Below are positions 54,225 to 64,000 of a stretch of 64,000 bases of DNA, piece by piece; within the stretch, counting starts at the first letter, position 1; every line of letters begins with the position of its first letter. The translations under genes were made by a program, and so were the position numbers. The notes under the pieces are model-generated. The model saw nothing but the letters and a program-made list of their open reading frames with translations. It made no database searches and was not told the origin of the DNA. This DNA is from Cranoglanis bouderius (taxonomy: Eukaryota > Chordata > Actinopteri > Siluriformes > Cranoglanididae): the NCBI GenBank assembly GCA_023630585.1, contig CM042540.1, forward strand, positions 21,441,574 to 21,505,573, given 5' to 3'.

Positions 54225-55558
54225 CAGTGCCCTCCACTAATACTGGCACCCTTGGTAAATATGAGCAAAGAAGGCTGTGAAAAATTGTCTTTATTGTTTA
54301 ACCATTTGATCTTTTGTTTAAAAAAATCACAAAAATACTCTGCTGTCATGGATATCAAACAATTGCAAACACATCACAGGTTTATTTAAAAAGATCTTTG
54401 TTAAATATAGGTCTGCAACAATTATTGGCACCCCTATGAATTCATTTGAATTGAGGTGACTAGGAATAGGAAATTGTTAAACTATGACTTCCTGTTTCAC
54501 AGGGGTATAAATATGAGCTAACACATAGACCAAATTCCCTTAGTCATTTATAACAATGGGTAAGACCAAGGAATATAGCTGTGATGTGCGGCAAAATGTT
54601 GTTGAGCTTCACAAAATGGGAAGAAAATATCACAAGCATTGAAAATGAGCATTTCCACCATCGGGGTAATAATTAAGAAGTTCCAGTCAAAAAGTCTCCA
54701 AAACTACAATCCGAAGCCACCTACATCACCACAAGTTGTTTGGAAGGGTTTCAAGAAGAAAGCCTCTACTCTCATCCAAAAAGTGTCTTCAGTTTGCCAG
54801 ACACTACTGGAATTTCAAATGGGATCGGGTTCTATGGTCAGATGAAACCAAAATAGAGCTTTTTGGTAAAAAAACAACAGAGGTGGTTTTGGCGCACACG
54901 GAGAGGTAGCCATATGGAAAAGTACCTCTTTTTCTGCCAGAGGACCTGGACATTTTGTTAGGATACATGACATCATGGACTCTATCAAATATCAACAGAT
55001 TAAATGAAAACCTGACTGCCTCTGCCAGAAAGCTTAAAATGGGCCATGGTTGGATCTTCCAGCAGGACAATGATCCAAAACATACATCAAAATCAACACA
55101 AAAATGGTTTACTGACCACAAAATCAAGGTCCTGCCATGGCCGTCCCAGTCCCCTAACTTGAAACCCATAGAAAACCTGTGGGGTGAACTGAAGAGGAGA
55201 GTCCACCTTGAAATTTGAAGGATCTGGAGAGTTTCTGTATGGAGGAATGGTCTCAGATCTCTTGCCAAGTATTCTCCAACCTCACCAGGCATTATAGGAG
55301 AAGACTCAGAGCTGTTATCTTGGCAAAGGGAGATAGCAAAAAGCAAAAAGGGTGCCAATAATTGTTGCACACCTATATTTATTTAAAAATTTTTTTTGAT
55401 AAACCTGTGTTTTGTTTGCAATTGTTTGATATCCATGAGAGCAGAGTATTTTTGTGATTTTTTTTAAACAAAAGATCAAAAGGTTAAACAATAAAGAACA
55501 TTTTTCAGTCTTCTTTGCTCATATTTACCAAGGGTGCCAATATTAGCGGAGGGCACTG
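54225..55558 (+). mobile_element. Tc1-like transposon copy D4, both ends present, internally deleted
   Basis: Left end CAGTGCCCTCCACTAATACT and right end GGAGGGCACTG are inverted repeats, with TA at 54223-54224 and 55559-55560. Length is 1,334 bp. The transposase start (MGKTKEYSCDVRQNVVELHK, 54556) is followed by three small deletions compared with D1 and D2. Pieces 54639-54845 (VLWSDETK-like context near its end) and 54955-55218 (FQQDNDPKHTSKSTQKW and SQSPNLKPIENLWGELKR) remain. It is dead, but it could be mobilised in trans because both ends are complete. Confidence 0.88.
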
Positions 55559-55560
55559 TA

Positions 55561-56269
55561 GTTGCTTGCCAACTGTATGATTGTTCTTGAATTTTTCCAA
55601 TAGACAGTTATTCATTCCCATTAATAACAAATTTCTGTAAATTTGGTTCATTTTGTAGATTTGAATTATGAATTAACACAATATTGAATGGTATCGTGAT
55701 ACTTCAGCTGGTATAGTATCGTAAGATATGTTTATGGTATCGTGACAACCATAATGTCTAGCAGCTTGTTTTGAGCAGGTTTAGATGTACCATTATTCAA
55801 CTGTGTTTGATGTAATATCATTAACAAGGTTTTACAGGTTTCAGCAAAGAAACTACATCGTAAAAAACACAAAAGGCCTGAAACTGGCCCAAAAAATTTG
55901 GGCACTGGAAAAGGGACACATTTTCTTCCTTTTCTAATCCATGCAATACTTGTTTCCCACACAGTTCTGATGTACGGACATTACTCCATAATTACCCTTT
56001 CCCTATGCCAAGCACTGCAATATATCTTCTTACAATAGAAATGATCCTGCGCATTATAAACCTAATGTCTGCACTTTGCTTTTTTGTGAAAATGTATTGG
56101 ATTTAATTCTAATAATTTGCTATAAAACATGATTTTGGCAGCTGCAGAGAACTTGTAAACTAACCACTTCTGGCAACCCCGTCATTAACCATCCTCACCA
56201 CTGAAATGCGAGCATGGAGCAGAAACAATAGGGAGCAATCAGAGTTTGGAATTTGGTGTGTTTCTCCTC
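55561..56269. other. Spacer, no gene seen
   Basis: AT-rich sequence. A phrase with TATCGTGATAC and TATCGTAAGATA is loosely repeated at 55690-55745. Confidence 0.5.
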
Positions 56270-57063
56270 TATGGCCAGTGGAAACGTTTGCTGTGGTCAG
56301 ATGAGTTCACGTTTCAGCTTGTTTTTGGGAAAAATGGACGTCGAGTTCTCTGTGCCAAAGATGAAAAAGACCAACCAGACTGTTATAAGTGAAAGGTGCA
56401 AAAGCCAGCATCTGTGAGGGTACGGGGGTGCATCAATACCCACAGCATGGGTGACTTGCATATGTGTGAAGGTACCATTGGCGCAGAGGCGTATATTGGG
56501 ATTTTAGAGAGACATATGCTGCCATCGAGGCAACATTTTCTCAGGAAGTCCATGGTTATTTCAGCAGGATGATGCCAGGCCTCATTCTGCATGTGCTTCA
56601 ACAGCATGGCTTTGCAGACACAGAGTGCGTGTGCTTGACTGGCCTGCCAGCAGTCCAGATCTGTCTCCTATGGCGCATCATGAAGAGGAGAATCAGGCAA
56701 TGGCGACCAAGGACTGTTGAGCAGCTGAAGTCTTGTATCAAGCAAGAATGGGCACAAATTCCACTTACAAAACTGCAACAATTAGTATCATCTGTTCCCA
56801 AATGATTAAAAAGTGTCATTAAAAGGAAGGGTGATGTAACACAGTGGTAAACATGCCTCTGTCCCAACTTTTTTTAGTGTGTTGAAGGCATCAAATTCTA
56901 AATTTGTTTATATTTACAAAATACAATTAAGTTGGTCAGTGAAAACATATCTTTTATTTGTACTGTTGTCAGTTAATTAAAGTTTCAAGAGACTTGACAA
57001 ATGACAGAGTTTTGTTTTTATTGCATTTTAGAAAAAAATCCCAACTTTTATGGAAATGGGGTT
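56270..57063 (+). mobile_element. Tc1-like transposon K2, right half
   Basis: It begins near the first Asp (CTGTGGTCAGATGAGTTCACG), continues through TTTCAGCAGGATGATGCCAG (second Asp) and CCAGCAGTCCAGATCTGTCTCC. There a short deletion removes the codons of the third catalytic residue. The end resembles K1 (CTGTCCCAACTTTTTT; GGAAATGGGGTT). The left half is missing, and the inverted repeat differs from K1, so it is a related subfamily. Confidence 0.8.
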
Positions 57064-59094
57064 AGTAAATGTGTGCCTAAATAATCTGTTAATTTCTTTT
57101 TGCAAAATGTAAAAAAAAAAAAAAAAAATCAAAAAACTTAAATGTTTTTCCTGTTACTGGGATAATGTCAAAGAAGAAGTATGCAGTTAATGAATACATT
57201 ATAAAACACGTTAATTTATGGGCAATATGGTTTACCTGTATCACCAGTTAACAAAATGTCTTCCACACGTCTTTCACTAGTTTTAAATGCCTTCGTCTAT
57301 ACATCAGAGGCTTCTGCTAGATCAGCACTTTCAGTTTGTGTTATTCAACATGGTAAATAAATACATTCAGGACTCCTTGCTTTCAGTTCTCCACTGTATA
57401 TTTTGTGAGCAACCATCCAGTTAATGCCCAGTACTATGAGATTTGGTTATGAAGAAATTTTGTGAAGACTTGTTGTGCAGGATTCCCGTATTCGTGTTAA
57501 TTGGGACAGTGCTTTGAGTTACATTGCCCTTTCCCAGCAGACTCCCATCCAGAGCGTGGATATCAAGTGAACATTCCAAGAGAACCAGAAGAATTTGAAA
57601 ATTCTTTAGCTACTTCATGATGAAGTCAAAGAGGGATGAGTTGATCAGAGGGGTAATTGCTTATTGTTTGTACAACTTAAGCTTTGGGAGATTTTCATGT
57701 AGCACTCCAAAAAATTTGCAACATTTTTGTGGGGTCGCACTGAACTGTGGACTGTTGTACTGTAAGTACTCCCAGAGCTCCTGAAATTGGCAGCTGGACA
57801 TCATTCTGGCTAGCCTAAGATGATTAGTGAAAAAAAGTTTATTTGATTAGAGGGTTGCAGAAGAATGATGCAAAACAACAAGTATAGCTTTGGTTATGAC
57901 ATTGCCTCAGAAACCCTTATTTGTAAGCAAAGAAAAAAAACTAAATCAAATCACCTAAACCATACCAATTTACTCTATGGTGTATTTTTTGTAAATCAAG
58001 CATGATGTCCTGCACATTCCTGTAAACCTACAATGCACTGCAGTGGGCTAGTGTCCAAATGACTTAGCATAAATTAATTATCAGCTGTGATCTGATTCAT
58101 ATGTAATTTCCTATGTAGATGTTGGAAAAAAAAAAGATGTTTGACTGTTGCTACTTGCTGCTACTCCCCCAGATATTAAACATGTCTCGATTTATAATTT
58201 GCATTTTCAGATTGCTGCTGGAACCTTGGTTCGCCACAAACTGGAATAAGCCAGTGTCTTTTTTCTACTCCTGTGCCTCTTCAACCATTTGGACACCATG
58301 TTGTGCATAAAGCATGATCATGTGACACAAACATCTGGGTTCGTAGAAAATACAACCCACTAGAAATTCACTCCTCCTATGGTAATTTTATTGCTGTCCA
58401 GATTAGAGAGTATCACTGAGGAGACGTGTAAAATTATTACAGACATCCCCTGATAAACTAATCTAATCTGAATAGGGCTTAAGACGTGCATATGCTCTAA
58501 GCAGATCTATAAATTGCCTCATGTTTGGCCACACAGCTATGACACTTCAAGGCAAAAGACAGTGAAAAAGATGTGTAACATTTTTCTCATTTTACAATGA
58601 TAAAGCAAAGGTCAAACTGTTACTAAACCGTTAATAAACCCATATTTTTAAAAAAATGTTGTTCTTTCTCATACTGTATTGTAAAAAAAAAAGTGAAAGT
58701 GACCGATACAAGATGAGTTCATTTGAGTTTTGCCTGAGGGTGAAGAAGCATTCCTTCAGCTGGGGGACATGCTTTGCAACATGCTTCAATGCTTCAAGCT
58801 TTGTTGTATGCCACAGAGAAGCCTAAAACACACATAATAAGCTAGGTAACCAGTTTGTATAAATAATTACTTCAGCAAACTTACCTTTGTGTCATTGCTG
58901 CACCATGAAGCATCTTAACAGTCTGCTGAAGGCTGTAAAGTCTTAGCTCCTTTGGTACATTCATTGAATTAAAGTATGTTTAAGGTGTACAAAACTATTG
59001 TGCAGTCAACTTAATAATGGTTGACTCTTGCAGATGAGGCATTCTAGTGGGCTCACAAGACTACACCATAAGACCAGCTAAGCATGTGTTAAGC
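57064..59094. other. Spacer, no gene seen
   Basis: Poly-A runs lie at 57109-57128 and 58683-58692. No known repeat or frame is recognised. Confidence 0.5.
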
Positions 59095-60060
59095 CAGGTG
59101 TCTCATGAGTGGCAGTGTTAATGGCCAGGCAGAATTTGGAAAGTCATCTTTCCCATTCTGGGTGTCAGCTTCCAACAAACAAGGCATTGTATTAAGGTCC
59201 AGGTTCATTCTTTCAATCAGGTCCTTTCACTTTTTCGATGTCTGTTTGAGCTTCTGAAAGACACCCCCTGCGATTTGTACAGGGTAAATATCACCTGACC
59301 TGAACTGCAGGCCCCAATCTGAGACCACATAGGATGGTACAGAGGAGAGGAGATTGTATTTTTAAGGATCTGAGGCTTGACATCTTTCACTGAAAATAAT
59401 TCAACCCATTTGGTGTGATTATCAACCACCATCAACACGGTTCCCTGCTTTTTCAAGGACATAGGCCTATAAAGTAAACATGATCACCTATCCTTGTGCT
59501 TTCACTTCTGTACATTGCATAGGTCCAGCAGGTTAGGCTGGTCCCTTTATACTCTTGGCAGGTGTGACAAGAGCAGACATGCATCCACACATCCCTCTGA
59601 TGTTATTGATGACAACCAGCTTTGTCCTCCTGAGATGTCATCTGAATGAACTGTCATGAAAATGCAGGAACATTGGGGCACCAAGGCAGCAGGGACCACT
59701 AACAGATAATTAAAACTCCCATGTTTGAATGGTACATCTTTTTGATCGTCATATTGGATGCAATCCTGTGCAGGTTTTTAATAAGTTTTTCTCATGTATT
59801 CACATAGGGCATCAGCCTTCAATGGAGCCTTGAGACACTGGCATCCATTCCCTGTGCAGACCCTTCCAACAATATTAACATCATGTGGAATGAATTATGG
59901 TACCATTCCACTAGTCCCAGGAACCACTCAAGACTCTTCAAGTCAAGAATAGGGTAATTTGCAAAGGCATCAACCTTGGCTGGGTCAACACCTCTCAGAA
60001 ACCAAATGTCCCTGCACTGTGAATTGAATTTGGAAGTGTAGGGCTAAAATATCTAAAGGG
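59095..60060 (-). pseudogene. Gypsy pol relic: RT thumb, zinc finger, integrase start
   Basis: On the minus strand near 59990 VDPAKVDAFANYPILDLKSL and WFLGLVEWYHN fit the end of a gypsy reverse transcriptase. Near 59560 HTCQEYKG belongs to the integrase zinc finger. The frame 59462-59217 has MVVDNHTKWVELFSVKDV, the start of the integrase core, and a shifted frame near 59320 has YVVSDWGLQF (second Asp). RNase H is not seen. The order RT then integrase is the conventional one, unlike the fragments at 13.3 and 40.7 kb. It is heavily decayed. Confidence 0.65.
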
Positions 60061-60945
60061 TTGATTACTTTCTCCCACTGCTCTCCTATAACCAATGACG
60101 GAAATAGGTGCAGCAAATTTTATTGCGTAAAGTTTATTTATGATTTAAATATCTGACTCCAATAGAATAATCTTCTAGTTAGTGCTAGAAGTATTACAAC
60201 TCAGTGTTCTAATAATATTTACTCTTAAGCAGCTTCAAGCAAAACTTTCATAAAAAAGACGTTCCTACGTCAGAGACTTTTATTTAGCTTCTTTATTGAA
60301 CCAGTATTTCGTTAGTATCAACGTGCAAGCCTAGGCATTCCTATTTTACTTGTCAGAGGTTCTGTTTAAACTTGCAATTATTAGCCTTTACTTTTAGCTT
60401 GTCAGAGATTGACTTTAAACGTGTCTAACGTAACTTTAGTTTAAGGAATTATTCCTAGTAAACATATAAAACATATGAAACATGCACTCTTAGTGCATCA
60501 TACTTCTTCAGAAGAAACAGTATCCAGAGATTGAATAGCAAATTAATTTAATACAAAATCACAATTGAAGATGTACATGAAATAGAGACAAAGGTAACAT
60601 ACAGGATTATGGTCAGCATCACGGACATAGGATGCGTAATGGAAAAGCATTTATGGCAAAAGGCCCTTCTTATTTTACAAGCCAATTTCTGATTTTACCA
60701 GGCTTTTCTCTCTCCTGATGTTATAAGGCCTTTTCTCTCTACCAAGCAGATTCTCTTATACCCCTGAGCCTCTTTGAAATGTAGGTGACCAGGATACCAA
60801 ATGGAAATGAAACCATGTGTTTTATGGCAGGATGGACCCCCAGCTGATTAGCTCACCTTAAGGAACTGTATGTTAATTAAGTTCCTGACAATGAGTCAGT
60901 GGGAACAAAAAGGCAAAAGGTCTCCCATGCAAACCAGGGGGTTAG
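60061..60945. other. Spacer, no gene seen
   Basis: AT-rich sequence with no recognised element. Confidence 0.5.
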
Positions 60946-62305
60946 TATTTGATCCCCTGCTGATTTTGTACATTTGCCCACTGACAAAGAAATGATCAGT
61001 CTATAATTTTAATGGTAGGTGTATTTTAACAGTGAGAGACGGAATAACAACAAAGAAATCCAAAAAAACACATTTCAAAAAAGTTATAAATTGATTTGCA
61101 TTTTAATGAGTGAAATAAGTACTTGACCCCTTCGACTTTTTACTTGGTGGCAAAACCCTTGTTGGCAATCACAGAGGTCAGACGTTTCTTGTAGTTGGCC
61201 ACCAGGTTTGCACACATCTCAGGAGGGATTTTGCCCCACTCCTCTTTGCAGATCCTCTCCAAGTCATTAAGGTCTCGAGGCTGATGTTTGGCAACTCGAA
61301 CCTTCAGCTCCCTCCACAGATTTTCTATGGGATTAACGTCTGGAGACTGGCTAGGCCACTCCAGGACCTTAATGTGCTTCTTCTTGAGCCACTCCTTTGT
61401 TGCGTTGGCTGTGCGTTTTGGGTCATTGTCATGCTGGAATACCCATCCACGACCCATTTTCAATGCCCTGGCTGAGGGAAGGAGGTTCTCACCCAAGATT
61501 TGACGGTACATGGCCCCGTCCATCGTCCCTTTGATGCAGTGCAGTTGTCCTGTCCCCTTAGCAGAAAAACACCCCAAAGCATAATGTTTCCACCTCCATG
61601 TTTGACGGTGGGGATGGTGTTCTTGGGGTCATAGGCACTATTCCTCCTCCTCCAAACACGGTGAGTTCAGTTGATGCCAAAGAGCTCGACTTTGGTCTCA
61701 TCTGACCACAACAAGTTCTCCTCTGAATCATTCAGGCAAACTTCAGACGGGTCTGTACATGTGCTTTCTTGAGCAAGGGGACCTTGCAGGCACTTTCAGT
61801 CCTTCACAGCGTAGTGTGTTACCAATTGTTTTCTTGGTGACTATGGTCCCAGCTGCCTTGAGATCATTAACAAGATCCTCCTGTGTAGTTCTGGGCTGAT
61901 TCCTCACCATTCTCATGAGCATTGAAGCTCCATGAGGTGAGATCTTGCATGGAGCCCCAGACCGAGGGAGACTGACGGTTATTTTGTGTTTCTTCCATTT
62001 GCAAATAATCGCACCAACTGTTGTCATCTTCTCACCAAGCTGCTTGGCGATGGTCTTGTAGCCCATTCCAGCCTTGTGTAGGTCTACAATCTTGTCCCTG
62101 ACATCCTTGGACAGCTCTTTGGTCTTGGCCATGGTGGAGAGTTTGGAATCTGATTGATTGATTGCTTCTGTGGACAGGTGTCTTTTATACAGGTAACAAG
62201 CTGAGATTTCCTCTTAAAGGGAGTGCTCTAATCTCAGCACGTTACCTGTGTAAAAGACACCTGGGAGCCAGAACTCTTGCTGATTGATAGGGGATCAAAT
62301 ACTTA
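60946..62305 (-). mobile_element. Tc1-like transposon family L, near complete
   Basis: The left end has the family inverted repeat (TTTGATCCCCTGCTGATTTT; AATGATCAGTCTATAATTTT) but lacks the extreme tip. The right end stops soon after GGGGATCAAATACTTATTT, so most of that inverted repeat is lost. Between transposase start and right end lies a hairpin: GTAACAAGCTGAGATTTCCTC is mirrored by GAGTGCTCTAATCTCAGCAC near 62190-62250. Confidence 0.88.
61140..62132 (-). pseudogene. Tc1 transposase (family L), best preserved in the window
   Basis: ATG at 62132 starts MAKTKELSKDVRDKIVDLHK with the first helix-turn-helix (YKTIAKQLGEKMTTVGAII) and the GRPR-like SLPRSGAPCK. This frame is open to 61743. In another frame NLLWSDETKVELFGI holds the first Asp (about 61700). 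The last part, 61577-61140, is open and has FQHDNDPKRTANATKEW (second Asp) and WPSQSPDVNPIENLWRELK (Glu), ending FATK near the family's usual C-terminus. The first and last parts share one frame; one shift near 61780 and another near 61577 cancel out. Total length matches the usual 340 residues. Confidence 0.9.
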
Positions 62306-62747
62306 TTTACAAAGTACTTGTGTTTGCAGTGGCTTTATAGTGATACAATGTAATAGATTAAGTAAAGGTTTAAGATAAAAATTGCTGTTGTTTATAATGT
62401 AAACTCAGATATTCCACCTTTGTTCTACTATCACTATATATGTAAGTGTATTGTAAGTTTAGGTTTTCTCATTCAAAACTAAGTCAAAACTATATTAGTG
62501 CAACCGTTGAATGTCTAATAGTTGGTAAGCTCAAACCTAGTGGCAATTTATATTCAAACTAGGCTACAACTGAGGTTAAGTTCAACTAGTGCAAGCAAGT
62601 ACATGACTCATTTCCTCATGTTCACAGTGAAGTGGGACATTGGGCACTCTCTAATATTTATATAATGAGTTATTGTGTTATTTTATTACATAAAATATGG
62701 CCACCTTAAGCCTTTTCCATTTATAATAATAATAATAATAATAATAA

Positions 62748-62785
<38 letters not shown>

Positions 62786-62826
62786 CAGCATTCTCTCTTT
62801 GAAATTGTAAAATTATGTATTTTCAC
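62306..62826. other. Spacer with trinucleotide repeats
   Basis: A (AAT)n(AGA)n run lies at about 62726-62783. No gene is seen; frame 62675-63061 is driven by this repeat. Confidence 0.6.
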
Positions 62827-62831
62827 CTATT

Positions 62832-63700
62832 TGTTAGGACACGTGGTGTGGGAGAGAAGCTGGATGCACTTGCAGGGGAAAGTGGTCAGTTTATTAGGAA
62901 CAGTTCAAAATTACGTGAACACAAAAAACTTCATCCAACATAAATCCATAAACAGAAAGGTCACAGTAATCCAAAATAATATTATACTTGGCCGTAGAGG
63001 CAGTAACCCAAGAAAGGGTACAGTAATCCAAATAAGAAACACAGTAATCCACGACAGGTAGTAAATCCAGAAAACACAGGGAAATATATGCTAGTCTAGG
63101 AGGTGGTCTGGAAACCACGAATTACGAGCTACGTAAATAAATGCGCATCACTAGGAGGTGGTCTGGAAACCACGAATTACAAGCTATGGAAATAAACGCG
63201 CGACGCTAGGAGGTGGTCTGGAAACCACGAATTACGAGCTACAGAAATAAATGCACAATGCTAGGAGGTGGTCTGGAAACCACAGAAAAAGAGCTAAGGG
63301 AAAAATGCGCAAGGTTAAACCCATCTAAGCTAAACTAAACTAATACTCCACCCCGAAACAGAAACGGAGTGGCGTATTTAAACACATATCAATCACATGT
63401 GTAATCAAAGACACGTGAAACCAATCCTTACACATTACATGGCGAACCAATGAGGAAACGGGGCAGAGACATGATGCAACGCAAAAACAAACGCACATGG
63501 GGAAACACAGAAGGCGGAGACATGACGTGAATATGACAACATGGGAGCACATGGCAGAGGTAAACAAAACGTGAGTTCATGAATGAAACATCCATCGGAG
63601 AGTTTTTGAATAGCGCTGGAATGCGCGCAGTGGAATGCGGAAGTATGCCACTCGCTACTCCTTGCAGCGTAGCGAGAGCTGGAGGAGATGAAACCTAACA
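62832..63700 (-). mobile_element. Solo LTR, 869 bp, with 5-bp target duplication
   Basis: On the plus strand it runs from TGTTAGGACACG to GAAACCTAACA. The ends form a 7-bp inverted match (TGTTAGG / CCTAACA). CTATT is duplicated at 62827-62831 and 63701-63705. On the minus strand a poly-A signal AATAAA lies near 62891 (TTTATT on plus), which sets the orientation. A block of four 55-bp tandem repeats lies in the U3 part. There are no coding sequences and no partner LTR in the window. Confidence 0.85.
63097..63316. repeat. Four 55-bp tandem repeats in the solo LTR
   Basis: Units start at 63097, 63152, 63207 and 63262, each with TAGGAGGTGGTCTGGAAACC. The last unit is more diverged after CCAC. 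Confidence 0.95.
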
Positions 63701-63705
63701 CTATT

Positions 63706-64000
63706 ACACAAATCAGAAAATATGAATAAATAAAAATTTGTCATTTTAACAACAAATATATTTACATAAAAAAATGCAACCCTGACAAATGCCAACTAAG
63801 GAAATTAATATATTAATATTTGTTAGACATTTGTTGTCTCTGCCATTTGTCCATTGATGTGCCAAGCAGTAAGAACACTGCATTCCTTCTACAGTGTCAT
63901 ATTTTTGTCACGACTGGAAATGGCTCACATCAAGTCTGGGCCAATAGCTGTCATTTCAGTCATTTGCTTGGCATGGACATGGGCTCCAAATCTAATAGGT
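63706..64000. other. Spacer to the window end
   Basis: No feature is recognised. Confidence 0.5.

Noticed and set aside
62675..63061. 128-codon frame with poly-Ile and poly-Arg
   Set aside because: It is a translation of the AAT/AGA microsatellite running into the solo LTR.
63097..63316. CRISPR-like array (four regular repeats)
   Set aside because: The units are contiguous 55-bp tandem repeats with no unique spacers, inside an LTR of a vertebrate genome.

Overview
The window reads as repeat-dense, non-coding nuclear DNA of a ray-finned fish, probably a catfish (Siluriformes). It holds many Tc1-like transposons of at least ten families, a DIRS-type tyrosine-recombinase retrotransposon, fragments of Ty3/gypsy elements, a retrovirus-like LTR, solo LTRs, abundant CA/GA/TA microsatellites, and a tRNA-derived SINE (19.1-19.4 kb) whose tail I associate from memory with catfish. 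I found no convincing host protein-coding exon, tRNA or rRNA. Nearly every long reading frame is a transposon relic. Family names rest on recognised motifs, not on a search. Letters (Tc1-A, -C, -D and so on) are labels for this window only.

Layout. 0-0.75 kb: 3' end of a gypsy element. 1.5-4.4 kb: two Tc1 copies (I1, K1). 4.7-8.0 kb: a 1.7-kb LTR-like element with a Tc1 (C1) inside it. 8.5-12.7 kb: DIRS element on the minus strand. 13.1-15.5 kb: a Tc1 (F1) split by a gypsy fragment. 15.9-19.1 kb: a Tc1 (D1) split by a second copy of the 1.7-kb LTR. 19.1-19.5 kb: SINE between TA repeats. 21.7-24.5 kb: a Tc1 (F2) split by a third LTR copy. 24.5-29.5 kb: hAT fragment followed by a mosaic of Tc1 pieces (A, C2, B, A, B, G, H). 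29.7-31.3 kb: unrecognised block ending in a retrovirus-like LTR. 32.0-33.8 kb: Tc1 end fused to the 5' end of a gypsy element. 36.1-36.6 kb: candidate solo LTR. 38.5-41.9 kb: Tc1 pieces I3, D2, E, a gypsy piece and D3. 42-47 kb: mostly unannotatable AT-rich DNA. 47.0-49.8 kb: PIF/Harbinger-like element, Tc1-F piece and a 1.54-kb fold-back element. 51.2-51.9 kb: MITE-like element. 54.2-57.1 kb: Tc1 D4 and K2. 59.1-60.1 kb: decayed gypsy pol of conventional order. 60.9-62.3 kb: the best preserved Tc1 transposase (L). 62.8-63.7 kb: solo LTR with a 5-bp target duplication and four 55-bp repeats.

How the parts relate. The nests give an order of events: the 1.7-kb LTR family entered older Tc1-D and Tc1-F copies, and was itself entered by Tc1-C. 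Three LTR copies with three different 4-bp target duplications (ACCT, TGGA, AAAC), and an unoccupied Tc1-C site in copy 2, make this the best-supported observation here. Two gypsy fragments show protease followed directly by the integrase region, the Gmr1-like order. I saw no host system (CRISPR, operon, immune locus). The novelty is in transposon architecture.
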